DNA of 64,000 bases, taken from Chlorokybus atmophyticus. Lineage: Eukaryota; Streptophyta; Chlorokybophyceae; Chlorokybales; Chlorokybaceae. The stretch covers positions 128,621 through 192,620 of the forward strand of contig RHPI01003587.1 of assembly GCA_009103225.1 (NCBI GenBank), given 5' to 3'. Made by a program: the position numbers and the translations under genes. Below the pieces are notes generated by a model, which ran no database searches, was not told the origin of the DNA, and was given only the letters and a program-made list of their open reading frames with translations. Of this stretch, positions 21,678 through 32,689 are shown piece by piece; the stretch's first letter is position 1, and each line of letters begins with the position of its first letter.

Positions 21678-22298
21678 TACAAGTTATGTTTCACTGCGTT
21701 TGAAGCCTACATTGTCGGCCACAGACGACATAGGGAACTGCACAACAAAGAGAAAAACTTATATATATTAAAACATAGTCTTCAAGGAGACATGCTGTGT
21801 TGCACTGATTCATACAACATTGAGAACTAACAACATTGCATTGCTGCAGCCTGTAACCTGCACTGTATGCCCTACAGGACTGCACAAAGAGTGCTTCACG
21901 ACAGCACAATACGTGCATGCAGATGGTTTCGCTGCTAACTTAGCATATGCACTAAGCATGGAAAGATATGTGCTTACCTTAAGGACTCTTGTCGCTAGCA
22001 AGCATCCTATGACTCTCTAGGTGCGCTTCCTTGCCGCTGCTGGTCTTGCAGCGCCGCCGCCGCCGCCGCCGCCGCTGCAATATGGTAAAGTTTCCCGCCA
22101 AGTACTGCTGCAAAATACACCGCTACATGCGGCGTAACTCTGATACTGAGACACGCTAAGAGCGTAACTCGACGTAACCTGTTAACCCATGATCTCAGGG
22201 GTCAACTAATAATGGTTAACATTAACCTGTTAATACGATAAATGGTTAACGGGTTAACAGTTAATGTCCAACACGAATGATTAGTGAAGAACACATGC

Positions 22299-22370
22299 GT
22301 CCACCGAGAGTCGAACCCAAGACCTTTGGAATACAATCACGACACCCTAACCACTAAGCTACATCTGCAC
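22299..22370 (-). pseudogene. tRNA-Tyr-like pseudogene or tRNA-derived SINE head
   Basis: The 72 minus-strand bases have a perfect pol III A box (TAGCTTAGTGG) and a near-perfect B box (GGTTCGACTCT). A TGTA at the anticodon position would match Tyr GTA. Acceptor-stem pairing holds at only about four of seven positions and the anticodon stem is poor, so this is probably a decayed tRNA or the head of a SINE. It sits just outside the hAT end. Confidence 0.45.
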
Positions 22371-23430
22371 GTACCGGTAGGGGCAGTGTAGTACTTGCAT
22401 TATAGATTGTACCGACGGCCGCTTGGCGACTGTCGGCGGCGGAAATTGCACAGGAAGTCGGCGTTATGAATTGACAGACCCATAGGCAGTGCATGCGCTA
22501 TCAATGTGCATAGGCTGTACCAGTATTAATCAACGGTATTACATTATTTTAGGTTATTATTGATGACACAGACAGCCGCAACTCGGCGGCTACCGAGGGT
22601 TGTAAACCACAATGCATTGTTGAGGGCTGTCCTTAATAATGTAACCTTGGTAGGGGTTGTCCATATCCTGCTTGCGTGCGCATACACACACCTACATGTT
22701 TCTATATGTAAGCGTTTGTAAATATATATATGCATATGTTTACATGACATAGATACCAAAACCGCATGGCGGCACCAACAGAGGTGTTTACCGGATTTGT
22801 TGGACACAATGCTCGATCAAGGTTGTCAATCATTCTGCGGTCTCATCAGAGGCTATTATAATAAGTGACGTCATTCATGTATACTTTTTATACATATGTA
22901 TATGAACATACCTTGTATACGGCTCACCCCAAAATACTACTGATATGACCATTTAAACCTACGTGTTCATGCATATAAGAATAAATTCGTTGCACACGCT
23001 GACATTTAAATATATCATACGACAGTTATATGTGTTACAAGATATATATATCATACAATGACGTATACACATATATAATGTTCATATATACGTAGATACT
23101 TGATTAAACGCAGAGAACATGTAAATGGTGCATGTTTACAAATTTTTGCAAATACACGTACGGTACTATGAACTATGTTGATTGCATAGACAGCCCCTTA
23201 CAGCTTAATTGACAGCCGGCCAGCTGTCAATCAGCCGCCGACCATTTGCGGCTATCCACTTGCGGCTGTCCACGGTGTATAGCCGACAGTCGGTGCGGCT
23301 TGTCAATTAACACGTTAAGTGCATATGTGCAATCTCTCTCATTACTAGTACAGTAATCAGGCATGTAGGCAATCTCTCGTACCTTAAGTAGGTTGTTGCT
23401 ACCTACTCATGATAGCGGCAGGGACCGTGC
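22371..23430. other. AT-rich intergenic DNA
   Basis: No gene is recognised. It has many TATATA tracts (22730-23100) and short CGGC-rich inverted motifs at about 23215-23300. Confidence 0.5.
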
Positions 23431-23431
23431 T

Positions 23432-23704
23432 GCACCGTACATAATGCGGCACGGACCGTGCGGCACAATGTACGGTGCGCGGTAGTAGGGCCACAGGACC
23501 GCGGGACCGCACCTGGTTCGCATTCAAGGGCCAGCGTACATTAGTGGTCCGTGCCGCACCATGGATGGTGCGGCACGGACCATGCGTGGTGCACGTCGCC
23601 GCGCCAGCCATTCACGGGCCGCGGGGCCCAGAACGGACCAGGAACGGTCCGTCCCCCGCGGACCAGGCAGTCCTGGCCCGCGGGATACGGACCATGCATG
23701 GTCC
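23432..23704. repeat. GC-rich island of nested palindromes
   Basis: Several perfect hairpins are packed together. GCACCGTACAT (23432-23442) pairs with 23468-23478. A 17-bp stem with a 2-base loop lies at 23546-23581. ACGGACC...GGTCCGT lies near 23634-23653. CCCGCGG...CCGCGGG with an inner CCAGG/CCTGG pair lies at about 23655-23684. The 16-bp palindrome GGACCATGCATGGTCC is at 23689-23704. The short frames across it are by-products. The surroundings are AT-rich, so the island stands out. It may be a foldback element. Confidence 0.75.
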
Positions 23705-23890
23705 TTCAACGTCAAGCCGTGTGATACAAGTGGAACTACAATACATTTCTTTAGTGTTGACATGCTTGTATGTTACATTTGGTGTTCCCCTAGTGCGAGC
23801 GCATGTATGAGGTAGGGCGCATACATGCACATTAGTTCTGAACAGTTGTGAGCACTCTTAACTGGCTTAGGAAAGAGCTTTGCTACGCTA

Positions 23891-24300
23891 GTGACTATGT
23901 TGGAGTCCTCAGATGTGGTGTTGAAGCTTGCTGATGTAGTGCCTAAGTTGCTTGCTGTGGAAGGCAAGATGGGTGTTGAAGAGATACAGAATGGTAACGA
24001 ATGTATCGAACTTGCCGCCTCAATTTCTCATCACACACGAAGCAAGAGCAAAGCAGGTGGTGGGAAGCCATCACGTGACAAAAAGTGCCACTTCATTCGT
24101 TAATGCCTGAAGAGGATCCACGAGGAGTTAACCAAGGTGGAGCACACGATGATGGCGATTGCTGTCTAATATTGGTGAGGACCTCAAGAAGTTGCGGTGG
24201 ATGGTGTTCGTCCGTCCTCTCCCACTGCCAGGGCGCATGAAGGACATGCGTAGACGGAGGTCGCAGACACAAAGGTCTATAAGAGTTACTGCTAGCCTAT
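23891..24300 (+). pseudogene. Decayed coding remnant of unknown function
   Basis: The plus frame from 23891 reads like protein (MLESSDVVLKLADVVPKLLA, then a basic HTRSKSKAGGGKPSRDKK). It continues past a TAA at about 24101 (CLKRIHEELTKVEHTMMAIA). After a frame change it resumes as IGEDLKKLRWMVFVRPLPLP to about 24300. No family is recognised. The continuity of helix-like and basic segments over stops suggests an old gene, perhaps from a transposon. Confidence 0.3.
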
Positions 24301-24950
24301 AAGTAGTTAATAGTGTTGAGCTGCATACATTGAAGGTTGCATCGATGTGGAGTTGCTTCTGGTAGCACACAGGTGTGCGATACTGGTTAGAGCACTTCAC
24401 CAGATTAGCATGCAAGGACTGAGTTGTATACCTAGCTAACAGGAGATGAGAGAGGTGGTTTGCTTGGTGGAAGGGTCCTGATAACCATTGCACGGCCTAC
24501 ACTCTGATACTGCATTGCTAGGGTAGAGAACTCAGTGTAGTTTATAGCATATTTGCCATCGAAGGAGTTATTAAAACCACGTGAGCAAGGTTAGGCGTGG
24601 CGTGGTGGAACCTGATGCGACAATTATCAGGAGAAAACAAGAAATATTGGAACCTTGTAGCCCTGCTGGCAGCACGAGGAAAAGGATGGTGTCATGAAAA
24701 ACGCGTATCAAGTGCATTAGAAGCTGCAAATCCGTGGGAGTGTTGAATGGAATGAGTTAATGTGGGTAAGCTTGCAAGAAGAACTTGAAGTCAAGATTAA
24801 GCTGCTCGCGTGAGAGTATCGAAGGTTATAGGTTGTTGAAGGTACATGTATATGCGGCGCCTACATGTAGTTGGTATGATCAGCTTAACTATTATAGTTA
24901 CGGGAATTACGACAGTCACAGGTTGTAGTTACGTTGGTTACGGCAGTTGT

Positions 24951-25055
24951 GGTCAAACGCCGTTATGGTCAACCATGGTCAACTTTGACTTTGACCGTTG
25001 ACTAGTCTTGACTAATGTTGACTTTCACTAGAGTTGACTAGAGTTGACTTGGTAG
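24951..25055. repeat. Cluster of TTGAC / GTCAA motifs
   Basis: About twelve TTGAC or GTCAA pentamers occur within roughly 100 bases (GGTCAACCATGGTCAAC, GTTGACTAGTCTTGACTAA and similar). It reads as a degenerate short tandem repeat. TTGAC is also the core of plant W-box (WRKY) sites, but no adjacent gene supports a promoter role. Confidence 0.6.
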
Positions 25056-25320
25056 CATAGTATAGAAGACACTACAAATTGCTTAACACAATGGGTTGCA
25101 CATTGTCTCTGTAGTTGGCGTGCTTGCTGCACTTCGTTGCAAAATGTTTCCCCTGCCTGCCAATTAAATATTGGCGACGGCCGTGCACCTAAGGATATTT
25201 ATCCAGGCTGTCGTGGCTCAGTCCACCTGTAATCAATACAGGGACCTGTGTATAACTTCCGTTACTATCAGGCCCTTCCCGTTAGAATTCAGTTTTTAAT
25301 AATTGACTGTGCATAATTAA

Positions 25321-25577
25321 TAGGCACCTGTTAGTTACTTACCAGGCCTTAACAGCTGACTATTCCCACTTAATAGGCACTTATTAGTTACTTATCATGC
25401 CTTAACATAACCATTTAACGGGCACCTGTAAGTTGCACATCAAGCCTTAACAGGTGACTATACCTAATCTACAGGCACCTGCAAATTACACATCAGTCTT
25501 ACTTAGGTGACTCAGTCTATGTGACAGTCACCTGCAGGTTACACACCGGATCAGCGCAGGCGACTGAGCCCAATTCA
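25321..25577. repeat. Five imperfect 47-53-bp tandem repeats
   Basis: Units beginning (T/C)AGGCACCTG or a variant start near 25321, 25374, 25420, 25472 and 25525. Each carries GTTAGTTAC/GCAAATTAC-like and CCTTAACAGGTGACT-like segments. A more degenerate unit may precede them at about 25247. No frame runs through. Confidence 0.7.
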
Positions 25578-25896
25578 CAAGTATCAACTAGGTAATTGTC
25601 GATCAAATAAAGCATTCTTCAAGCAACTGAAGGTGACTGATGCCTAATTGTCGTCATATGTATTTGCATAGCTTGACTACACGCGACTGCTACTAATTGC
25701 AAGCATTATTATGTGCCTGTGCTGTGCACAGGTACATGAAATGTGTACAGTGTCTCTCAATCACTTGCCAAGGCTTATAATTCGATCATGTGACTCGAAT
25801 GCCTGCAATCCTGTTGTATATCATAGGGATGCGAGTTTTTTCATGCATGAGCATAATGACGATTGACTGAGCTGGTTTAAGATGCACAACACTAAG

Positions 25897-26570
25897 TCAC
25901 ACGTCATTATGGAACGAAACACCACGCGCTGGGGTCTGTAGAAGAGACGCCTGAGCTTGCTCTTCCTCCTCCTCGGACGGTTGCGCCAGCCAATCAAATG
26001 CCGCTTTTGCCTCAGCGAGCGGGTCACTGCTATCTCTTGCGGCCGGCGCCGATTGGGATCTTTCGAGTATTCGACATAAGATGCAGCGCGGCGGGTGACA
26101 AGGGTGAATGGCTAGAGGGCTGCATACCGTTGCCTCATCTCTCGCTTCATTGACATGCTCATGGTGTTGATTTCGACGAGGTACTCTTCATGTGTGTTGA
26201 TGCTGGCAGCCAGGAGAGGGTCTCCATCATTGCCCTTTAAGATGCGCTCCATCTGCGTAGTTTACAGCTATGGCTTAGTGGCATTGAAAGCCATCATTCA
26301 TTGCAGCGTGTCTGCAAGCCTGTAGTTTGGGGCTACATCATTCCTAAATTGCTAGTGATTGAGTTCAGAGTGCTCACCGTAAGCAACAAGTATGCGAGGT
26401 GGTTGACTGTCAGCTGCTGTCGACCTGGTGTAGTGACGGCGTAAAACCAGCATTGCACGATCATTTGCCAGATAATGAGATTACCCCATTCATGGATGTA
26501 TCTCCTCCTCTTCGGGTCTGCATTGTCGGTCACCTCAAATTTCCGCCATAACTTGTGTGTGAGAGTCATA
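25897..26570 (-). CDS. C-terminal exons of an unrecognised multi-exon gene
   Basis: Three minus-strand coding blocks join with matching splice phases. About 26560-26378 reads LWRKFEVTDNADPKRRRYIH and later GRQQLTVNHLAYLLLT, ending at ACG|GTGAGC. 26252-26128 reads MERILKGNDGDPLLAASINT..., ending CG|GTATGC. 26059-25897 reads SQSAPAARDSSDPLAEAKAA, an acidic EEEEEQAQ run and a TGA at 25897-25899. The CG|A phase join between the last two exons recreates an Arg codon. Upstream protein-like stretches (GFDYDDEADAAKFYEVSW near 26970-26915, QNVTKIKHVLEKEYKWTLL near 26855-26795) may be earlier exons, but I could not place their junctions. No family is recognised. It could be a host gene or a transposon gene. 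Confidence 0.45.
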
Positions 26571-29207
26571 CCAATAAAGCATTGAGCTAGAATAGTGCCT
26601 GTGACTTACTTTAGAGCGCGCTGCGCATCTGGGCTTTTTCAGTCTAAGGGTCCATTGGCGCGTCGACGTGCCTGATTGCATCGGTTACGATAAGTGAGAT
26701 GCGTACATGTGTATGGAGGCTGAGTAAGAAGGCAGTGTTGCATAGCAGACATGGTGGTAACGGACCCAACTCAGTTGCGCTTGTTGCTGTTAAGCAGTGT
26801 CCACTTGTACTCCTTCTCAAGGACATGCTTGATCTTCGTGACGTTCTGAACCGGACCTGTGTAGCTTTCTTCGAGGTGACACTCCAGTGGAAGGGGCACT
26901 CCGTGGGCGTCCAGGATACCTCATAGAACTTCGCCGCATCGGCCTCGTCATCATAGTCGAAGCCAACTACTTATCACGAGCAGGATGGTCAGTGTCACGG
27001 TGCAGTGAGGTCATGAAGCATTCACAGCACCTGGCACATGACGTTACAAATAGTGTGCTCTATGGGATATACGTGGCTCTCTACCAAGTGGCCATTTATG
27101 ATTTTAACGACGGCATCTCGTAAATGCTATCCATAGAAGAACAATCTTCTACACACAGTGTCAAACAGTGCTTACTCGTTGCCAATCTTCCACTTGCTTG
27201 GGGAAGGGTTGCTGACGGCCGAGGTTGCTATGTCACGGCTAAATGCGTTTGGATAGGGGGTTCCAATCGACCCTCTTCAAGCACAACCGCGTGAGTCATG
27301 CTGCCAGCCATGAAAGATGCAACCCTCGCAGTTGAGCAAAAAGAACAACCTGCACAGTGTGTCCAAAATGCATGCAATGAGTCATTGTGGCAGTCGTGCA
27401 AGAAGCAAGCATAAAAGTTTGAAGTTGAGCAAGAAGCAATGTGCACAATGCATCAAGAACGCATGCATTCAGCTTGCCCTTGCGACTGCGGTGTCAGGTG
27501 GAGTTGTTGTGATGGGCTGGGCGTTAGCGCGAGGTCTTGCTGCAATTGGTTGGCCAAGAGTGGCTGCTACTGGTTGGCGACGGTTGCCTGGTTGAACACT
27601 TGGGGCAATGTGGACTTGGGGAGCCGACCTTCATAACGAGGTGCACCTACAGATGGACCACGAGGCATCTCTCTAATTAATAGTCGGGTGCCGCCTGCTT
27701 ACCTGATGGTGGTGCTGCCGCCTCCAATGCTGCCGCCGCTAGGTGGTCCGCTCAAATATACGAGGCGCGAAAATGAGGCGATTTTAAATGTCTAGTGTCC
27801 CGCACTAGAGTCGCACTTGTAGTGCGTCCTTCTTTCCTAAGGTTGATGGTACGACTTATGCATTTGTACCATCCATGCTTCGTACAACTAAGGGTAACAA
27901 TGGCTTTGGCGTAACATTTATGGCACGACAGAGGCAGCTCTCGTCCAACCCCACCGGTTGGCGTACAGTGGATCTATCATACCACCCATGATACGACAGA
28001 GGCATTGCTCGACCAGCCCTAATGGGAGTTAACGTGCACTCATCAAACAGCTTCATTGATGGCCGGATGATGGCACGCAGGGGCATTAAGTCGATAACGG
28101 CTCAAATGTCCGGCATAGTGGACCTGGGTTTGACTAGGAGGCGATGGACCAGGAGTAGTCGGCGGCGGCATGGCACATCTTGCGAGAAGTTGTGGTCGTA
28201 AGAGTTCAAGCAGAGAATCCAGTTAATACTGGGCGCCACGCCATGAATCATAGCAGGCGTCAGCAATGGGGCTGTCCAATATGCATCACCAACATTGGAC
28301 AAACCAGCAGGCAAGCTCTTAAGGACCATCTTCACACAGAGAGCTGCTTGGTGGCTTGCTTTCTGCAACAAGAAGTGCATTAGGAGCTGCAGTCCTTGGA
28401 GGTTCTTGTTGAAACCATGCAGGACCAATTGCGACTGTGGGAACAAGCACAAAGGAATGCAGAGGTACGCTCAACAGTTCCATGCATTTCCTTGCAAGGG
28501 CAATTGTTTTCTTTTGCGCAGTCCATGTGATACATGTAGCGTGGCTGCAAGCCTCCACTATTCACCCATACCCACCCCACAATCAAGCCAACATTGCGGA
28601 AGCCAGAGCAGGCAGACAGAGCTGGGTGGCGCTATGTTGTTGCCAATCTCGCTGTGCATGTTGACTGCATGCACCTCAAATGCATGCATACCTTTGCATG
28701 CTAGATTGTGCGTGAGCGTGCGAAGTCACGCGCGCGTGCTGAACGAAGTAGGCTGGGTTTGAGCACAAGAGCTCGTGGCCATTCATCTGGCATTCAACCA
28801 GTCGTGCATCAACCAGCAATGCCGCAGGCGACTGTTCGAAGCAACCAGCTGATGGACGGTGTGACGCAGTTGACTATTGCAACTGCAGTGTCGCAAGTAT
28901 GCAGCTAACCCACATGTAATTCATTAACAGCACCACAGTATTATGTTCTGTGAGAGCTCCTATGCAAGCCTGGATTCAATGCCATCAACTGGTCCTTCAA
29001 TCCCACTTGCTGATGGGCCCGACGGCAATGCGGCATCAGTTTAACATGCATGTTGGCCTGTGGAATCCCGACATGTTCATTGGAGTAGTGGCGCATCCTG
29101 TGCCCATAGCTCACGAGCTCTGTGACGAGTCTGCGACTGAGGGTGGCAGGGAGAGTGTACCCAATACCACCTTGTCAGCCCCCATAGCTTCCCCTGCTCC
29201 ATGCAGC
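26571..29207. other. Mostly non-coding, no gene recognised
   Basis: Apart from possible upstream exons of the previous gene (26790-26990), I see only short frames. An imperfect direct repeat of about 106 bp (GTTGAGCAAAAAG/GTTGAGCAAGAAG) lies at 27332-27470. Nothing resembles a known family. Confidence 0.4.
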
Positions 29208-29212
29208 CCACG

Positions 29213-29880
29213 TGTGACGGTGCTCGTGCCTTGTCACCTGTGCGTTGGTCCGATCCACAACCCTCTCACCGAGACACGGTAGTTACATGAGAACCTTGCC
29301 CCCTCTGCCAAGCACACACGCGCGCCCCGCCACTCGAGTACGCATGCGCATGCGCTCAGAGCTACACACCGACTTGTGTAGTGCCTTGGATCGTCACACA
29401 AGCAAGCACACACCAGTGGACACATGCTAGCAACCCCTGCTAACCACCACAAGGCTTGCACACAAGAAACTAAGGAGCTAAAGGTTGTCTTACAAATTAT
29501 AGAATGTCAAATTTATACCTACCAGCCTGCACATGCTACTGTCTAAACGATTCTAGCGCTAGACGGAACTTGAAGCTAAGATTCTTGCAGAATCGTGTAC
29601 TACACTTCTAGACCTTTCCGAAGCACCAAAGATCTCTTCATTTGCTGCTCATATGGTCAAGTTATACTACTTGGCGCGAGGCCCTTCCAATAATCTGGCC
29701 GTGCCCTTCTCGATTAGCCCTCCGTTTTCTGGCGTCTTCCATACTGGCCCTGGGCCGGTCGATATCTGCGGCAGACTTGCAACTTGCCGATATCCGCCAC
29801 AAGTCATTAAAAACATGATATTTCACAAATAAGGCCTAAAATGGCAATGAAAATCACGAGATTTAGCCTTGACTGTTACA
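29213..29880 (-). repeat. 3' LTR of element B
   Basis: It is a direct repeat of 34190-34857. The pol frame ends inside its first bases, the stop TAA lying at 29876-29878. Differences between the LTRs are scattered substitutions, which suggests an old insertion. Confidence 0.95.
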
Positions 29881-31243
29881 CTCGTTCCCCCCTAGGTGAG
29901 CTTTGTCCTCGAAGCTCGCGAGGATGTCGTCGAGCAAGATAGTCACGCACAGCGTCTCGAGCATTAGCCAAGTGTGCCTCTGGCTCCCGGGATGCTTCAT
30001 GCAATGGATAGGCCTTCCATTTCACTAAGAACTTGCGCACGCCATGCACAAACTTCTCACCAAGGATGTCTTCTACCTCCCACTCTGGTTTACCATCCGT
30101 GCCAACTTCGGGGGGCGGCCTGTCCGGCAATTGTCCTCGATATGCTTTAAAAAGGGAGACGTGAAAAACGGGGTGCAAACGCATGGTGTCGGGTAGCTCC
30201 GGCTTGTACGCCACGTCCGAAATAACTTTGTTGACCGTAAATGGTCCCAACCAGCGTTCATTCAGCTTGCAAACTCCCGTACGCACATGTACATGCTTCG
30301 CGGAGAGTAACACAATATCGCCTTCCTGAAATGTGAGGTGTCGGCGATGCGCGTCCGCGTATTGCTTCTGCCTGTTATGTGCCACCAATAGCGCCTCTCG
30401 AGCTGCCTTATGAATGTCCGCGCACTTTGTGAGGAAGTCATTAGCTGCCTCCACACGCACGTCATGTCATCGCGGTGTCAATGCTGTCAACGGTGTCAAT
30501 GGATGTTGTCTATATTTCATACAAAAGGGAGTGACACCTGTGCTGGCATTGTGGTGGTTGTTGATTGCAAACTCCACCAACTCAAGCAGCTCCGCCCAAT
30601 TGTCTTGTCGCGCGTTAACGTAGCAACGCATGTTCTCAATCACACGGTTGGCCCGCTCCGTTTGCCCATCGGTCTGCGGGTGGAATGCCGTGCTAAACTT
30701 CAGTGTAGTACCTAGTGCACTATGCAGCGCCTCCCAAAACTTACTTGTAAAGCGCGGGTCGTGATCACTCACAATGCTTCGTGGTTATCTATGAGAACGA
30801 AACACATGCTTTACGAACAAGCTTGCGGCCTCCGGCGCCGTGCAACACTCGCCACACGGTGCCAAGTGTACCATTTTGCTAGTTTTGTCGACGAACACAA
30901 GTATAGCGTCGTACCCTTTTTTTGTCTTTGGTAGCCCCGTGATAAAGTCCATGGTAACTTGCTCCCACTTGGACAATGGCATAGGGAGAGGTTGCAGCAA
31001 CCCACCTAGCTTTTGGTTGCTTGCCTTCACCCTTTGGCATGCGTTGCACAACGCCACTTGGTTGCGCACATCGCGATGCATCTCTCGCCAGTAAAAACGC
31101 TGCTCCAAGCTTGCCAAAATCCTCTCCAACCCTTGGTGACCAGCAATGGGCACGTCATGAGCTTCCTTCAGCAACTTCACACGGATATGCGCGACGTTGG
31201 GGATGTACAAGCGCCCGTGGTGCCATAGCAGCCCGTCGCGCAT
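29876..31243 (-). pseudogene. Integrase with chromodomain of element B, interrupted by stops
   Basis: The zinc finger (GHQGLERILASLEQRFYW, CNACQRVK) and first catalytic Asp region (VTMDFITGLP) lie at 31243-30785. A TAA splits this from [18 protein letters not shown] and [18 protein letters not shown] (30772-30467). More stops near 30465 precede the C-terminus, which has the GPY-type segment LNERWLGPFTVNKVISDVAY and a chromodomain (EWEVEDILGEKFVHGVRKFL, then VKWKAYPLHEASREPEAHL, about 30050-29950). The chromodomain groups the element with chromoviruses. Three or more stops make it a pseudogene. Confidence 0.8.
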
Positions 31244-31285
31244 TGACCAATGCCCACTTGTGTCCGTAGCTGCACTTTCCAGCTC

Positions 31286-32330
31286 TTACAACATTTTTAT
31301 ACCCTCCGTGTCTTCACGAAGCACTTGCCGAATCTGGACGATCCACTCGGGCTGTACTTGAGCAAGTGCCCCAATTGCATTAAGCGCGTTCGTAAGTCCG
31401 AAGGACACGACCAACCACTCGTAGCGCCCATAACGTGTGTTAAAAGCTGTTTTCTCCACATCCTCAGGCGCGATGCGGATTTGGTGATTACCTCCAGCAA
31501 GATCAAGTAATATGAGGTACTGCGCACCTTCCAAGTGCTCCAGCAACTCGTCGATGCGTGGGAGTGGAAAGCAATTCCTCTTCGTGATGTTATCGAGAGC
31601 TCGATAGTCGACGCACATGCGCAAGCTCCCGTTCTTTTTTCGTACAAACAAAATAGGTGCACCATAACGGGACTTACTAGGCTTGATGTAGCCTCTATTC
31701 AGCAAGTCCGCCACCTGCCTCTCGGCCTCTTCCAGCTCAAAAGATGACAACTTGTATACGGGTCGATATGATGGCTTGTGCACGCCCTTAATCAGCTCCA
31801 CACGGTGGTCAAAGCTCCGTGGAGGTGGTAGACCAAATAAAAGTCCGTCCACCATGATATCTTGGTATTCTTTAACAAGTTTACACACCTCGGGGTCCAT
31901 CATAGCCGTCTTAACATCGTCACTCAGCTCCGGTGCTGACTTTGCAGTGATTTCGCGCACCACGCACAACCATGCAGCCTTTGCCTTCCGTGGAAACAGT
32001 AACTTCCTCAATTGCACATAAGAGGTCTGGGCAATTGTCGTACCACCTAATTGTGCATGCCGCGCCTCAATGACGTCCGACGCACCTATGGCAAAATTTC
32101 GCTTGCTTTCCACAAAGCGAGCTTCCTCTTTAACAGGCATGCGCGTACACCTTGAATGGACTTTCCACCGTTTTGTTTGATGGTGAGCACGCGCTTCCTC
32201 CAAATGATGGATGGAATATGTTGCCATAGCCACGGTAGTCCCAAAATTCCGTCAAACCCGTTCCGTAGGGTGATGCAGCAATATCGCATGTTCTCCTTCA
32301 TCTTCCCACATAGTTGCACAATGCGCATAC
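31286..32330 (-). pseudogene. Reverse transcriptase N-terminal half of element B, with internal deletion
   Basis: A linker with DGILGLPWLW leads to RT fingers/palm motifs SRYGAPILFVRKKNGSLRMC, VDYRALDNITKRNCFPLPRI and FNTRYGRYEWLVVSFGLTNA. Immediately after FGLTNA the sequence jumps to PEWIVQIRQVL, normally found after RNase H. The YxDD catalytic motif, thumb and entire RNase H are therefore absent. The frame ends in a TAA at 31286. The rest of the element is continuous and its ends are intact. Confidence 0.8.
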
Positions 32331-32689
32331 GGTATTTGATACGTCAAGAGACTGATACGGGTATGATACTTTGCATGTAAAACGTCGATGCGCTTAATAC
32401 GCCAAATGCACCCAACATGTTGACATGTTCTAGGGGCATGGTAGGTGGTAAAGTGGTTTATCATCATGTAATCGCGATAGCCGCACATCTTGGCATCGTG
32501 TGCTGCGCAATAAGTAAGGGCTTTGAAATGCGGCGCAGGCCCAATTAGGGCTTTGCAGGCACCTTAATTATTCAGACCCAAACCCTAACCCTAAATACGC
32601 GTATTACCGCGAATATAATTCGGCGGACAAGCAATACGGGTATTATACCGTATGCATTCTGACATTTATCCGTATTGTGCAACTATGTC

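Larger units (their letters stand above)
14742..22275 (-). mobile_element. hAT transposon, host to a nested LTR element
   Basis: The ends are short inverted repeats: GTGTTGGGCATTAAC from 14745, and GTGTTGGACATTAAC reading inward from about 22274. They are followed by subterminal GTTAAC/ATTAAC repeats on both sides. The element is flanked by a perfect 8-bp duplication AATGATTA (14734-14741 and 22276-22283), the size typical of hAT insertions. Inside is a minus-strand hAT transposase gene split by the LTR element 17155-21441. Without the insert the element would be about 3.2 kb. The first two or three terminal bases differ between the ends. Confidence 0.8.

Noticed and set aside
32580-32600. 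Telomere-like AACCCTAACCCTAAA inside element B
   Set aside because: Only two units, within a retroelement, and not evidence of a chromosome end.
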